Origin: Rhodeus uyekii
Taxonomy: Eukaryota > Chordata > Actinopteri > Cypriniformes > Acheilognathidae
Assembly (NCBI GenBank): GCA_037043235.1
Contig: JAWRVZ010000492.1
Location: 62,001 to 126,000, forward strand
Length of the DNA: 64,000 bases
Direction of reading: 5' to 3'
Positions 11,230 to 22,969 of the stretch are shown one piece after another. The first letter of the stretch is position 1. Every line of letters begins with the position of its first letter. The position numbers and the translations under genes are program-made. Below the pieces are notes generated by a model. That model did not search any database. It was not told the DNA's origin and worked only from the letters and a program-made list of their open reading frames with translations.

Positions 11230-11638
11230 CCGATGGGGCCCTCGGCACAGATGCATTGGCACACAGCTGGCCCCGGGGCCTACGCAAATATGCATTTCCC
11301 CCAGTGAGCCTGTGAGCCACAGAGCCTGTGCGAGGTCAGGGAGGACCAGGAGCAGGTCTTGCTAGTTCCGCTGTATTGGCCCAACCGGACCTGGTTTCCA
11401 GAACTCTCGCTCCTTGCGACAGCCCCTCCCTGGCGCATTTCCTTGAGGAAGGATCTGCTTTCTCAGGGACAGGGCACCACTGGCACCCGCGTCCAGATCT
11501 CTGGAGCCTCTACGTGTGGTCCCTGGACGGGACGCGGAAGACCTAGTGACCTACCACCGGCGGTGGTAGACACTATCACTTCAGCTAGAGCCATCTCTAC
11601 GAGGTAGCAGTATGCTGGAAGTGGAGTCTATTCTCTGA

Positions 11639-12445
11639 GTGGTGTTCTTCCCGACGGGAAGACCCCCGGATTTGCCTGATCAGCTCTGTGCTTTCCTTCC
11701 TTTAGGATGGGTTGGAGCGGCGGCTGTCCCCCTTCACCCTGAAGATATGTCGCCGCCATTGCAGCCGGTCAATGGCAAGTCACTCGGAAAGCACAATCTG
11801 ATCATCAGGTCCCTGAGAGGGGCCAGGAGGTTAAACCCTCCCAGGCCGCCCCTCTTTCCCTTCTGGGATCTCCCTGTTGTCCTCACAGGCCTACAGAAAG
11901 CCCCCTTTGAGCCCCTGGAGTCAGTCGAGCTCAAGACCTTGTCCTTCAAAACAGTGCTCCTGACCGCGCTCGCCTCCTTCAAGAAGGTGGGGGACCTGCA
12001 GGCATTTTCGGTCAGCAAATCCTGCCTTGAGTTCGGGCCGGCCTTGTCTCATGTTTTCCTGAGACCCCGGCTTGGATATGTGCCCAAAGTTTCCACCACT
12101 CCCTTTCGGGACCAGGTGGTTAACTTGCAAGCACTGCCCTGGGAGGAGGCAGACCCAGCCCTCGCGTTGCTGTGTCCCATCCGCGTGTTTATGTGGACCG
12201 CACGCAGAGCGTCAGAAGCTCTGAGCAGCTCTTTGTCTGTTTTGGGGGACAGCAGAAGGGAAAGGCTGTCTCCAAACAGAGGTTGGCCCACTAGGTAGTG
12301 GATGACTTCGTCTTGGCATACCAGTCTCAGGACGACATCTAATATATTTGTAAGATTTTGCAATCTCCGAGTGGAGTCAGTTTCTTCCTGTGTGCCAGGA
12401 ACAAACAGGTGGTGTTGGGAAGAACAGGCTCGGTGTCCTGCTTGC
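11639..12445 (+). pseudogene. DIRS tyrosine recombinase remnant (copy A)
   Basis: The open frame 11639-12298 changes frame internally relative to copy C. It carries recombinase-like blocks: LSHVFLRPRLGYVPK, VNLQALPWEEADPALALLCP and an ARRASEAL-type stretch. The C-terminal region that in copy C reads VRAHS..GVASSWALAHGASLTDIC has been deleted at about 12335-12345, leaving only the trailing part. It cannot encode an active recombinase. Confidence 0.7.
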
Positions 12446-13254
12446 AGCGCCATTCCCCCTTAACAGGGGGATACGAAAGCTTGTCTACTCCTCAGGTGAG
12501 TTCCCCGTCTGGCGAACCCTGATTCGAGTTAATCCTGCATCCTTCGGTGAGGACGTGGCAGAGGCGTCTGACGCCAGGCCCAGTGCTCGTGTGCATGCCC
12601 CGGTGGTCAGCCCTTGTACTGGACTAGATGCCCATATTGCGAGATTCCCTCTTGGTAATCCCATATGTGTAAGCTACACGAGATGGTTTCCCTCTTGGTA
12701 AACCTGTGTCTTTCCTTTGGCAGTTCTGCTCTGCCGGTCTCTTTGGTACATTTTCCTCCCTGGGAGTAGGACCTACCATAGAGACTTTCCATATGTCGTA
12801 CTGCCCCTCGGGTCAGTCCATATATGTATTACCACACATTACCTCCCCCCTTGGCAGGGTGTGGTCTCCGTAGCGTCCCCCATTGGACGCTTTCCCAGCG
12901 TTAACAGCACTGATTGAGCTGAAAAGTGGGAATTGAGATCTGAAGTACTCTTTCCCCGTGAAATGTCATGTTAAGGAACAGCAGCTTGATCCTCGCAGTA
13001 TGTCCTGTCTCTTCCATCCCGACTGGCATGGAGGAATAAGCTCGGGCTTACTTGGGGCGCTGGGTAGGTTACGACTACGTGAGAGCAGTTGCCTAAGGGC
13101 ACGCCATAGCTTGCCAACATCTGCATCTCCAATACTCATAACAGTTCAGTGCCTGTGGCATTTTCCATAGGGACCCCATGACGTCAGTCCGACGTAATGT
13201 CGAACATGACGGACTGATAGGGAACGTCTAGGTTACTGATGTTACGTCCCCCTG

Positions 13255-14700
13255 CCACTTGCATTGGTTCTTTGTTCGAATCGTGTCATTGTGCAAGCCC
13301 GTCCATCTTGTTCCCTTGTTATAGTTTGATTTGTCCCAGCTGTTTCTCTCAAGCGTCACTACTTATTCCCTTCGTGTTTGCTGTCCTGTGTTGTCTGTGG
13401 TTTTAATGTTGGAGGTTTTGTCTTTTTCTGCAAAGTCTTGTCAAGTTAGTCGGTCCTAGATTTTCCCCCTCAGGGCAGTTTAGGTTTGTCTTTAGTTTTA
13501 TAAAAATTCCTTCTCACCTGCATATTGAGTACTCACACTTTATTCCTGACATTTGGAGTGATTTATATGAAGTTATTGATTTATAATTATATTTGAATGA
13601 CTTCAAGTTTTTGTACAGGTAATTCTGTTGCATGTGACCAATCATTAAAGCCTTTACTTTTCTATATTCAAACACTAGAGAACAATGAAAATTATCTGAA
13701 CTTCTAACTGAGAGAAAGAACATGTTTTGGGGAAAGTTAATTACCTAAACCAGTGGCCTTGTTAACCATGTGATCAAAGATGATATGTTTTTGTCCAAGT
13801 GAATCCATTTAAGACAATCACAATCCTTAAACCTTTTTTCAGCTTCTGCAGATGAAACTATTGTTGACTACAATGTTTTCAAATTGGCTAAACTTCTGAT
13901 TCCGAACTTCTCATTTGTCGATTTTAAAAATAGAAAATTGTAAGTGGTTTTAAGTGTTATATTGCAGCATAAAAGAATTGCCCAATATTCATCTAGAGAT
14001 GCCCTGAACTGAAAAAAAGTCAAAATCAAATAATTTACCAATTGGCTAAACTCAAAATACTTTGAACTATTCTCTGGAAAATATCTGTACAAAATATTTA
14101 CAATTCAAAAATTACGATATTTGGAATAAAATCATTTTAAATTAGCCATTACTGAGAATATGAATTACGCTGTTCCTCAACCAAAAATACACAGTAAAAC
14201 AACTATAACACCTATATGAATTTGCTTACCTTGATGTGTGCTGAATATATTGATTTATTAGAGGCACAATTCTATTCAGCTCAAAGTCTTTTAAGCCAGA
14301 AAAGACAAGAGTAATGGTTTTAATGTCAAGTTTATTCTGAAGCAGTGTTAACAGTTTTATTTTACATTGTAGTTTAAGTGTGTGTTACTCCTGCAGCAAC
14401 GTCTGTACATCTTGATTCACATCTGTGGGATCATCAAAACTATGATTAATGCAGAGCTATAGGCTTGAGGACATTAATGCTTTTAATGTTGAGTTCACTG
14501 ACACTTGTCTAGTAATAATTTTTACAGATCTTTATCCCAGTCTTATTTTAAAATTACAAAAATCAAAATATATTGTAATTCAAATGTGGTTAGTAATGAC
14601 ATCCAAACGTTTAGTAGTTCTTACTCCAGCGGTCTTTCAGCTTATGCGTTCTGGATGAAAAAAAGAAATTACAAAAAAAAAAAACCTCACAATTTAATTA
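13255..14700. other. Repeated 3' flank of CCP gene A
   Basis: No gene is present. The stretch is shared almost base for base with 32776-34240 and 51056-52490, and more distantly with 23280-26100 and 62290-63560. The first part (about 13255-13560, CTTGCATTGGTTCTTTGTTC onward) is the downstream portion of an unclassified repeat that appears without DIRS at 22970-23570. A minus-strand AATAAA (14331-14336) is a candidate polyadenylation signal for gene A. Confidence 0.6.
14331..14336 (-). promoter_or_regulatory. Candidate polyadenylation signal, gene A
   Basis: A minus-strand AATAAA lies about 600 bp beyond the stop codon. The hexamer is conserved in place at 33871-33876 (B), 52140-52145 (C) and 63180-63185 (D), but reads AATGAA in pseudogene A' (near 25709-25714). 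The positional conservation is the only support. Confidence 0.4.
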
Positions 14701-14702
14701 TT

Positions 14703-14815
14703 GGGGGGGGGGGGGGGGGGGGGGGGTTGTTGCTGGGGAAACAAGGACACACAAAGGGTCAGATTAAAAAGCCAAACGGGTATACGGACCGCAGGCCGTA
14801 GTTTGCCCACCCCTG
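14703..14815 (-). mobile_element. hAT-like fragment with a 24-base G tract
   Basis: On the minus strand it begins CAGGGGTGGGCAAACTACGG, a terminus typical of one group of vertebrate hAT elements, and runs into a G tract (plus strand, 14703-14726). The other end is missing. The same fragment lies at 34245-34364 and about 52510-52605. Confidence 0.5.
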
Positions 14816-14935
14816 GTCTAGATCAACTGTAACAAATCTGATGACCTCAATTCACATAGAAATGAAAATACACAAACGCATATAAATAGCGCCATATACA
14901 ATGTTATAATGACTATGTACAATCTGGCCAAAATT

Positions 14936-15744
14936 TCACAGACCAGGACATGGTTTCTGCTTTGCTGTGAGGAAACAGTTTCAAAATACTTCAGAATTCG
15001 TTAATTAGAAATGCACATTATATGTTAAATAATTTGCACAAACTAATAATATCAGCACATACCACACAGTGGTTTTGGGGTCCATCCGTCTCGTGTGCAT
15101 GTGGCTTCCCCTTGAGATCCAGACCAGCAATAGTATGCTCTTCTTGCTCCCAATTTCATTTCTCCAGTGAAGTAAAAATCTGGTCTGCGCACATGCTGGT
15201 CACGTGGAACTTCACATCTAAATTCTGAAACACATTCACATTTTAATAACGTACAATATATTTAGCACCAAAAGCAGAAATGATTCCCTATATTATATAA
15301 AATTTGATCTTCATAATTTGCGCATCTCAGTTAATCAAGATTCCATCAAGTTACATTTAATAATCCTTCCATATTATGAATTTTAACTGATAAAAAAGTA
15401 GATCCCAACAAAAAACATCTTGAATACATTTTAAAAATTTAAATTTATTAACTGCTCTTAAGACTTACAGAAAATGTTTTTATTGAGCTCTAGTTTATTC
15501 ATTTACAAACCTTAATTTATAGTAAAAAGTTGCGCTCCAATAAGACGAGGAATCTTTTTTTCTTCAGGCGCACAGAGAAAAACAATGACTTGAAAACATT
15601 CATTTTCATTTCATTAAGGGCAAACAGCTGAATTTAAGCGTCAAAAGATCAAGAACAAGTAAAACTGCAAGAAAATCTATTGATTGACAATATACAAAAT
15701 GTACAACACTTTGTCTCATTAATGTCAATTAACTTGAGATATTT

Positions 15745-15780
<36 letters not shown>

Positions 15781-18700
15781 TTGGTCATCACTACCACATA
15801 CTTATGTGGACTACATGTTGGTCATCATAATTTTCACATATCTTCACAAACCTAATCACCAATCAAAACCTCACCTTTACATGTTGGAGTTTCTTCCCAA
15901 GTTCCACTGCGGCAGAAAACTGTATCCTTCCCATTCATTAAATAAGAACTTCGACATGCGTATGTTACACTAGATCCATCTACATAATTCTTTTTAGGAT
16001 CCGATATTATGACTGCATTTCCCACCTTTGGAGGACTGCCACAACCAACTTCAAGTGAAAAAAGAAACGGAAATGCATTAACTCCAATAAGACTGAGATT
16101 AACATTGTCAATAGATTGTCCACTATATGCTGCTGCTCACAAACATGTGATAATTGAGAATCTCACCCTCACAAACTGGAGTCTCCCATGTACCAGCGAC
16201 ACATTTAATGTTGGTTGATTTGAACCCTGGATCACATTCAAATGCTGTTGTTTCTCCATCACGAAAGGTCTTTTTTGATTGATTTAGTTTTCCATGGTCA
16301 ACACTGGGAAAAGCACCACATTCTTTCTCCGCTGTGAAAACAGGAAGCAAATTTCAGTTCACTATAATATTTCTGACAACAGAAATTGACAGCAATGAAA
16401 CTCACGGATGCACAGAGGTTTTTCAGACCAGGAGCCTTTGCTGCATGTCACTGAATCCCACCAGTTCCCTGAGAATGGTTTATAACCCTCGTTGCAGGAG
16501 TAAAAGGCTTTTTCCTCAATAGAGGAGCGGTTGTGTGTGAACCCATTTTCCACAGAGAGATCAGGACACAATTTCTGCTTTACTGTGAGAAAACGGTTTA
16601 AAAACTTTTGATTACATATATTTTTAGTTATCATTGTTAAGATATACACAATGCATGAGGGGAGTGAGATGAAAACGTTGTAAAAAAAAATAAATGACAT
16701 CTTTCATTTAGTTTATATATTAAATTCTCATTGAAAGCAATATAAAATATTTAAATTTCCCGGAAGACAAATCAAGTAAACTTTACCTTGATCTTCAATT
16801 TCAAAAACATGTTCACCTTTAGCAATGTTTAACACTTAGATTCTGCAAGGAGTGTGTAAACTGTATAGTGATTTGATTGAATATTGAAAAAGTTATTTCG
16901 GTAACATACATTACTGTAACATACCAGTGCATTTCTGTATGCCTGTACATTCAGTCTGGGAATTACAGGTGATTTGTACCATCTGCTCTGGTTCAAACCC
17001 AATATTACATTTATACTGCATTTCTGAACTGATGTTGTATTTTTGTTTCTCATCTACCACAATCTCTGTTTGGTGATTCAGACAGATTTACTGTAAAACT
17101 AAATTCAATCAAATTAGATTTAATTTTATATGACAATGATTCATTTGCACAAACTTTAACATTAATATCAGCACATACTACACAGTGGATTTGGTGTCCA
17201 TCCGTCTCGAGTGCATGTGGCCTCTCCTTCAATTCCTCCTTCCTCTGTATAATATCCATTCAAGCAGCTGTAAGGATGTTTTGTTCCAAAAGGCCTATCA
17301 TCTCTGAAGAAAGTGTGCGGCCAATACACATTCTGGTCACCTGGATTTTCACATGTAATTTCTGAAACAAGATTTACATTTTAGTAACTCACATTAATCT
17401 CATCATCCAGAAGAGTTTCTATAATCTTACCCAAACAATCAGGCTGACGATCCCACTCCCCATTCTCTTTACATCTAAATGATTTGTCGTTTTCCTTCAT
17501 GCCAACGATCATGTGTCTTTCATCACAGGTGATCTCCACTCTTTCTCCAGGTCTGAAAAAAGCTTTACCTGCTGGTTTGATCCCTTTTACTCCGATAATT
17601 GGGGATTTCAGTTCACAAGTTATTTCTGTAAAGACATAATTAAGAAATAAAGCAACAACAAATCTCCTGTCTTTTCTGCAGGAGATAATTCGGACAAATG
17701 TAAAAAACAAAGTCGTAAACTTAAGTAATCGCTTTCCATCAATTCATTTTGTGAATCTTTAAGATTTGATAAACTATTATTAAAATGAAGCTAGCATGAA
17801 AAGTAGTTTGTTTTATATTGTCTGAATCCCCTCCTTAAGTTCTTTACCTTCTCAGCAATTCAAATGATAAAACATTCTCACTTTTTCATTATAATCAGTT
17901 GAATTAAATCATAGTTATTAGCCAATTTTATAGTTACAAAATAATTGTTTAGCTGCTTCAATTTTTTAATTCCAATTAAAACATGGAAAGCAACATTGGC
18001 TGGAACCTTTCTGGAGCATGACAGCAAGATGAAGTAAAGAATCTCATTCCATTTTCTCATGTTTTACAAATATTATTGTGTGCAGTGTGAAATAAATGTT
18101 AAAAAAGATAGAATTTTAGTTTCTACATGCAGTTTTGTTTTTGAATGTTTGTGAGATTACAGTTTTCATAATGAAATATCTGGAAAGGAGGATTTCACTA
18201 TTTTTTCACAATGGTTTGTTATGTAACAGTGATGCATTACCATTACATTCTGGCTTTAGAGTCCAACCAAATCTAGAGCATCTGGGGATTCCTTCTCTAC
18301 GCTTGAATCCTCGTGAACATCTGTATTGTAATATGGCATCTTTCTGATATTCTTTCGTTCGATCATAAATACCATGTGGTATATCAGGTGCTGTGCATGT
18401 TATATCTGCGTCAAAAGCAAGGGAAAGAGGAATAGATTAATTTGAATAAAGCACAGAATGTCATTGAGGAACACAGAAAAACAACATTTTAAACAACAGA
18501 ATGAACCTTTGCACGTTGGAACAGAGTCACTCCATTCACCCGTCTCGGTGCAGTAAATGTCGCTACTTCTGTCTAACATTTTGTTAGAAGACACACACTT
18601 AAAGTGTATCGAATCATTATATTTTCCTTCCTCCATGTTTCCCACTGCAGTCACACTCTCATCTGTGCGGATGCGTGGACATTTCACAGCTACACAATAA

Positions 18701-19842
18701 TACATGAAAATAAAATAACCATTCAATAAAATCTTTTAGTACACGAGTCACTATAGTTCAGATGTTTGACAGAGAAATCCAAAAGACAAATTAAGAAAAA
18801 TGACTGAAGCAAGCGTACCCTCACACACAGGGAGAGTATTGTCCCATCCTTCTGATCTGCAGGTACGCTGATTGATTCTGCTTATTTCAAAGCTGTGAAC
18901 ACAAGTAGAAGTGGAAGGAGTGTTAAACTGAAAAGAACAATAGAAAACATTAAAAAGCATAAAGTACATTTACCCTTTATTGCAAGTATACACCACTGTT
19001 GCTCCAAAAACAAATTCTGACCCTTCAAGAAGTTTAAATTCACCGTTTGGTGTGTCGCCTGGGTTACTGCACTTTTTCTCTGCAGAAATCAAACAAGTTT
19101 TACATTATGACATTTAATAACATAAATAATTCGGTCATTGGCATGTAGATTTGACAATTTTCTCACTTTTACATTGTCGTGCAAGAGTTGTTTTCCATTG
19201 TCCTTTTTCACACTGTAATCTATACATGCCAGTAAAACCTGTCATGCAGTTCAATTGAACTCTTTCACCATGTTTGTATGAATGTTTCTCAACTAGTTGT
19301 ACGTTTTCAAATGTAATGGTCTCTCGAAGACAGTCTGAGAAACACAAACAAATATTATGCAAAGACAAAACTATCATGTACATTAAATGCTGAAGTACAT
19401 GCACAACATTCACATTTGGCAGACGCTTTTATCCAAATCAACTTACATTGTATTGAAGGTACAAATTCACAGTCTAATCAGTTTTTTCTTTCCCTGGGAA
19501 TCAAACCCATGACCTAGGTGTTGCAAGCACCACTCTCTTCTGTTTGAGCTACAGGAAAGCTAAACTATTGGTGGTGGTTGAGGAGATTTTCCCCCCCCCC
19601 CTACTATGTGAAACGCTTTGAGCTCTGGAAAAAGCGCTATATAAATGTAACATTTCTTCTTTCACTAAAACTACAGTCAAATATATTGGGAATAGCATAG
19701 AATATATATTCAAGTCAATACAATATAAATTGAAAAGCCATTCAAAGAAATAAAAACAACTAAATCACTTGCCTTGACATTGGGCAAAATTGAAGGAAAA
19801 CAACCAAAAGATGAAGCCGAGGAGTTTTACAGGAACTCTCAT
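14936..19842 (-). CDS. cfhl: Complement factor H-like protein, copy A
   Basis: Predicted secreted CCP-repeat protein, likely a complement regulator binding C3b or surfaces; the function is inferred from the family. Exons from the start are: 19773-19842 (signal peptide, MRVPVKLLGF start), 19167-19334 (CCP1), 18974-19079 plus 18819-18892 (CCP2, split as in factor H), 18507-18689 (CCP3), 18241-18405 (CCP4), 17431-17625 (CCP5), 17179-17361 (CCP6), 16925-17065 (incomplete CCP7), 16406-16582 (CCP8), 16167-16331 (CCP9), 15875-16048 (CCP10), 15063-15224 (CCP11) and 14936-14964 (last codons and TGA). All joints are phase 1 except inside CCP2, and every exon is open. The total is 663 residues, or 616 if the doubtful CCP7 exon is skipped. 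Each full CCP has four cysteines and the late tryptophan. No membrane anchor is seen. Intron 1 has a GC donor. Which factor H-like paralogue this is cannot be told. Confidence 0.85.
15749..15778. repeat. Poly(A) tract in an intron of gene A
   Basis: About 30 A residues lie between exons 12 and 13. The corresponding positions in copies B and C carry only short A-rich stretches, so the run expanded or was acquired in copy A alone. Confidence 0.8.
19412..19557 (-). mobile_element. tRNA-derived SINE in intron 1 of gene A
   Basis: On the minus strand it starts with a tRNA-like head: an A-box-like TAGCTCAAACAG and a B-box-like GGGTTTGATTCCC. It ends in a tail with AAAAGCGTCTGCCAAATG. It occupies the same place in the first intron of A', B and C, so it predates the duplications. 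Confidence 0.7.
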
Positions 19843-19911
19843 TTTGATCTCAATTCACAAGTGCTTTTTTTGGTCCGTCTCCGATACTCTTGCCTGCTTG
19901 GAGATCAACAA

Positions 19912-19925
19912 GTTATTAATTTACC
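19912..19925 (-). promoter_or_regulatory. HNF1-like site upstream of gene A
   Basis: The minus strand reads GGTAAATTAATAAC, 70-83 bp before the ATG. It differs at two positions from the HNF1 consensus GGTTAATNATTAAC. HNF1 drives many liver genes, and complement regulators are largely liver products. The match is by eye only. Confidence 0.4.
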
Positions 19926-19929
19926 AAAG

Positions 19930-21450
19930 TCAAAAAGAGTTCTTACACCAGACCACTCTGCAAAAGTAATATTTCCTGGATTTTTTTTAAATGTCATCTG
20001 ATGTAACAATTTGTATTTGTCATTTAGATACACCAAAAGAAAAGTTACTTTAGATAGTCATTTTTATTGAACAAATAAACCGGAAGCAACTTCTGCCATG
20101 AAGTTTTAAACTCGATGTCGACTAGATAATCATGTGATTTTGGCACTAACAACAGCTGCCTTGTAAAAGACCTTCAGACTGTTTTTACTGACTGGACTTG
20201 CTTTTTTCTGACTTTATAAAATCCAAAAGATCTACTAGCATTGATTCCTTTCCGTTCCTTCTGAAGTTTCTAAATCCCAATAGATTCACTATTAGTAAAG
20301 ACTTGCTGCACAGGCAATTCATACGAGACACACAGCCAATCACTCACTCACTAATGCATTCCAGTAAATGTGAACTTACTGTGCTTCTGTATCTGATTTA
20401 GAACAAGCACACCATTGTAAAAAAAATGTAACGACCCACTGACAAAGTAACTGATAAGAATTAGCCGACATGTCGGAGCAATAGTTTTGTGGACTGCGTT
20501 CTGTCAAATGGTGCACACGATAATCTGAGTTTGAATCTTAGCTCGAGGTTTAAGCTTTTCAAACCAACATCAGAGCTTGTTCACAAATTGTGGTATGTTG
20601 CAAAGCATTCCCATTTCTTCTGTTTTTATCAATTATGCCATCAGCGATTAGTCAATGCCCAACGATACATGCAGGAGACAGACGTGCCTGTAGCGAGACC
20701 TGAACAGAATGGTGTTGCCCTCTGATTATGTCCAGGAAACAACAAGATAGATTTGGCAGTGGGTTACATTCTGCTAAAAAATAAAATCTATATATTCTAC
20801 TAAGTCTCTCAATACTGGCCTATGTTGTCATTTGAGCAGCCCACACAGCGGCCTAAAGCAGTGATCCAGCAGAGAACAACTGACTTGCCAGCTCTGTCAC
20901 ATCTCTTGCCACTGCTTTTGAACAGGCTCATAGAGAGCCTACAACTCAAATGCTATCTGAGCTTACACTCAAGGTCACATACCAGGAGACTCACAGAGAG
21001 CCTAAACTTGCTAATGCAATACGAGTGGAGCTCAGTGGACCAGAAACCTCACTAAATGAGTGTAGATCTTATGCATCTATAGAGAGAGGAGACCTGATAA
21101 TACTTCACATGGCTAAAGAGGTCTTCATACCTTAAGTTGTACAAGTGGTGCAAAAGCCAGGAACCACACAAAGAACCAGCAACACAGACAAGAACACTTC
21201 CAGATAATGTAACATCTGACAGAGACAAGTGAATACTAGAGGGCTTAAGTAATAAACACTGAATGATAAACAGCTGACGAGACTAATGAACAGTGATTAG
21301 ACACAGACAGGTGCAGGAAAGACATGAAGGATCATTAGAAGGGACACGGATGTGAAAGACTGTGACACCAGCATAGAGTTCACTTTTGAAAGTGAATCTA
21401 TGAATCTGTCTTTATTGTCACCTTACTTCAATTTATCTACAAGTTATCAA
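19930..21450. other. Repeated 5' flank of gene A
   Basis: No gene is seen. The proximal part is shared with the flanks of A', B and C. The distal part (about 20780-21400) is shared with 40190-41200 and 58730-59750. It is rich in loosely repeated phrases such as GAGAGGAGGCCTGACAA and CATAGAGAGCCTA, looking like a decayed minisatellite. Copy A lacks a middle segment found in B and C (roughly 40360-40740). Confidence 0.5.
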
Positions 21451-21451
21451 A

Positions 21452-21600
21452 CTCAATCAAAACCTAATTTTCATACGTTACCGTTTTATCCCAAATTCCA
21501 TTGTCGCATAAAACAGTACTGTTTCCATTCAAGAATTTGACACAGGTATGTTACACTAGATGAATTTACATACAATTCTTCAGCTTTAGATGTTATGAAT
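21452..21600 (-). pseudogene. Relic CCP exon (CCP10-like)
   Basis: The minus strand aligns with exon 12 of the CCP genes. It has a V-N-S-S-S-V-T-Y-x-C block against V-D-G-S-S-V-T-Y-A-C, then a shifted D-N-G-I-W-D block against R-S-G-T-W-E. A frameshift after the first block and a lost final cysteine show it is dead. The equivalent place in B and C (about 41265 and 59815) lacks it. It must come from an array member that once lay to the right of copy A. Confidence 0.65.
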
Positions 21601-21929
21601 ACATTTTTTTAATAATTTTATAAATTATTCACTTTGGGTGTGAGCACAAAATCTGTGTGAATGAGTAAAATGCACAATACACATAATTCCACACTGAAAT
21701 TCAAGCCCTGTAACACCAATATTATTCATCTGGAGCAAATGAAACAATTGAGTGAAAGGAGATGAGAAAGCGCAGCTGCTATCATGCAGTATCATGAGAA
21801 TCTAAATATAAATATGGAAAATTTGTATCTAAAAATCTAAATTTTTGACAATACTACATTGCACTTAGTTTATTAATTTTTAAAGAAGCATTTTAAAAAG
21901 ACTACTATTGAAGTGTTAATGTCTATATA

Positions 21930-22310
21930 CAGTAATACCTCGAAATATGAGCATAATCCGTTCCAGGGCGGAGCTCGTAACTCGAATTGCTCGTATCTAG
22001 AATCATGTTTTCCCATAAGAAATAATAGAAAACAAATTAATTTGTTCCATATCCGTAATAATGGAAGAAAACATGTTTTTTATTGGTAGAGACACACACA
22101 CACTCACACATAATTATAGGACATGTATACAGTAAAAGGATTCGTGTGATATCAAATAAAATGTGGTTATACGTTTTTCAGACAGAAGACAGACAGTAGG
22201 CCAGTGCGGAGGAGGGAGGGAGGGGGTGTCACGGTTCACTGATTCATTGACTCCTCTATCTGCATGTGTGTGAGTGTGAGGTGAATGTGGGGGGCGTGGT
22301 TACTGATCAT
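21930..22310. mobile_element. Mariner-like terminal fragment, second copy
   Basis: It starts CAGTAATACCTCGAAATATG beside a TA, with the complementary stretch GAGCTCGTAACTCGAATTGC. This matches the element at 7840. The flank of gene B around 41550 has no such element, so the insertion is specific to this unit. The far end is unclear. Confidence 0.5.
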
Positions 22311-22321
22311 CTGCTCATTAC

Positions 22322-22965
22322 TAGGGACCAACCAAATTCACGGGTAAAAATTCGCAATTTCACGGAAGGTTTTAAAAAAAACATTCGATTTCACAGAGAA
22401 TTCATGGGTACAATTTTTAGGCACCAATCACTGCAATCCGTTCACCACTTTTCGACTGTTCACCTGTATTAAAAAACAAAAAGGAAACAAAATACGACTA
22501 CAACGCACGTAGCCACACACTCCGCAATGCCACGTGACATTAATGAAATAGTTTACAATTTTTCGTGGCCAAAACTTGGCCGACCACGTTGGTTGCTGAC
22601 ATATTCTGTCGCTGCGGTGCATTGACGCTTGTGTACTGGCTGACACTTCTCTCCGCGTCAACGCTGTTCGTTGGTACAGAAAGGTAGCGTAATGCAGCCG
22701 GCTCAGCAGAGGAAACCGACTGCTGTGCGAACGCCGGAATGCTGTTATACTCGTATCCGGCGGAAGTTCTTTTGCTGCTGTTTAGTAGGCTGCAAACTCG
22801 GCCAAGACGCTACGATCATCTGCTCCTGGTATGCTCTTTATCAGTAAAAATATTCATCTTCAATAAAAAATTCACTATTTCACGCTTGTTGGGTGTTTTC
22901 ACGGAAAGTGGCCGATTTCACGGAAAATGTCACGGCCGTGAAATCGTGAATTTGGTTGGTCCCTA
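22322..22965. mobile_element. Inverted-repeat (MITE-like) DNA element, 644 bp
   Basis: TAGGGACCAACCAAATTCAC at the left (22322-22341) is exactly inverted at the right (22946-22965). The inner halves are also partly complementary, with ATTTCACGG phrases near both ends. No transposase is encoded. I could not fix a target duplication, so the superfamily stays open. Confidence 0.7.
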
Positions 22966-22969
22966 TTTA

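Larger units (their letters stand above)
8581..13254 (+). mobile_element. DIRS-type retrotransposon, copy A (defective)
   Basis: This is a tyrosine-recombinase retrotransposon. The left end (about 8587-8608, TTACGTCGGACTG then CGTCATGG) is inverted at the right end (13176-13197), and a short complementary-region-like tail runs to about 13254. Gag traces lie at about 9050-9480, the reverse transcriptase and RNase H at about 9820-11120 and the tyrosine recombinase at about 11640-12440. It is defective: a gag section present in copy B (about 345 bp) is missing near 9465-9475, the RT active-site segment is deleted near 10370, and the recombinase has lost part of its C-terminal region. DIRS elements insert without target-site duplication, and none is seen. 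Confidence 0.85.
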
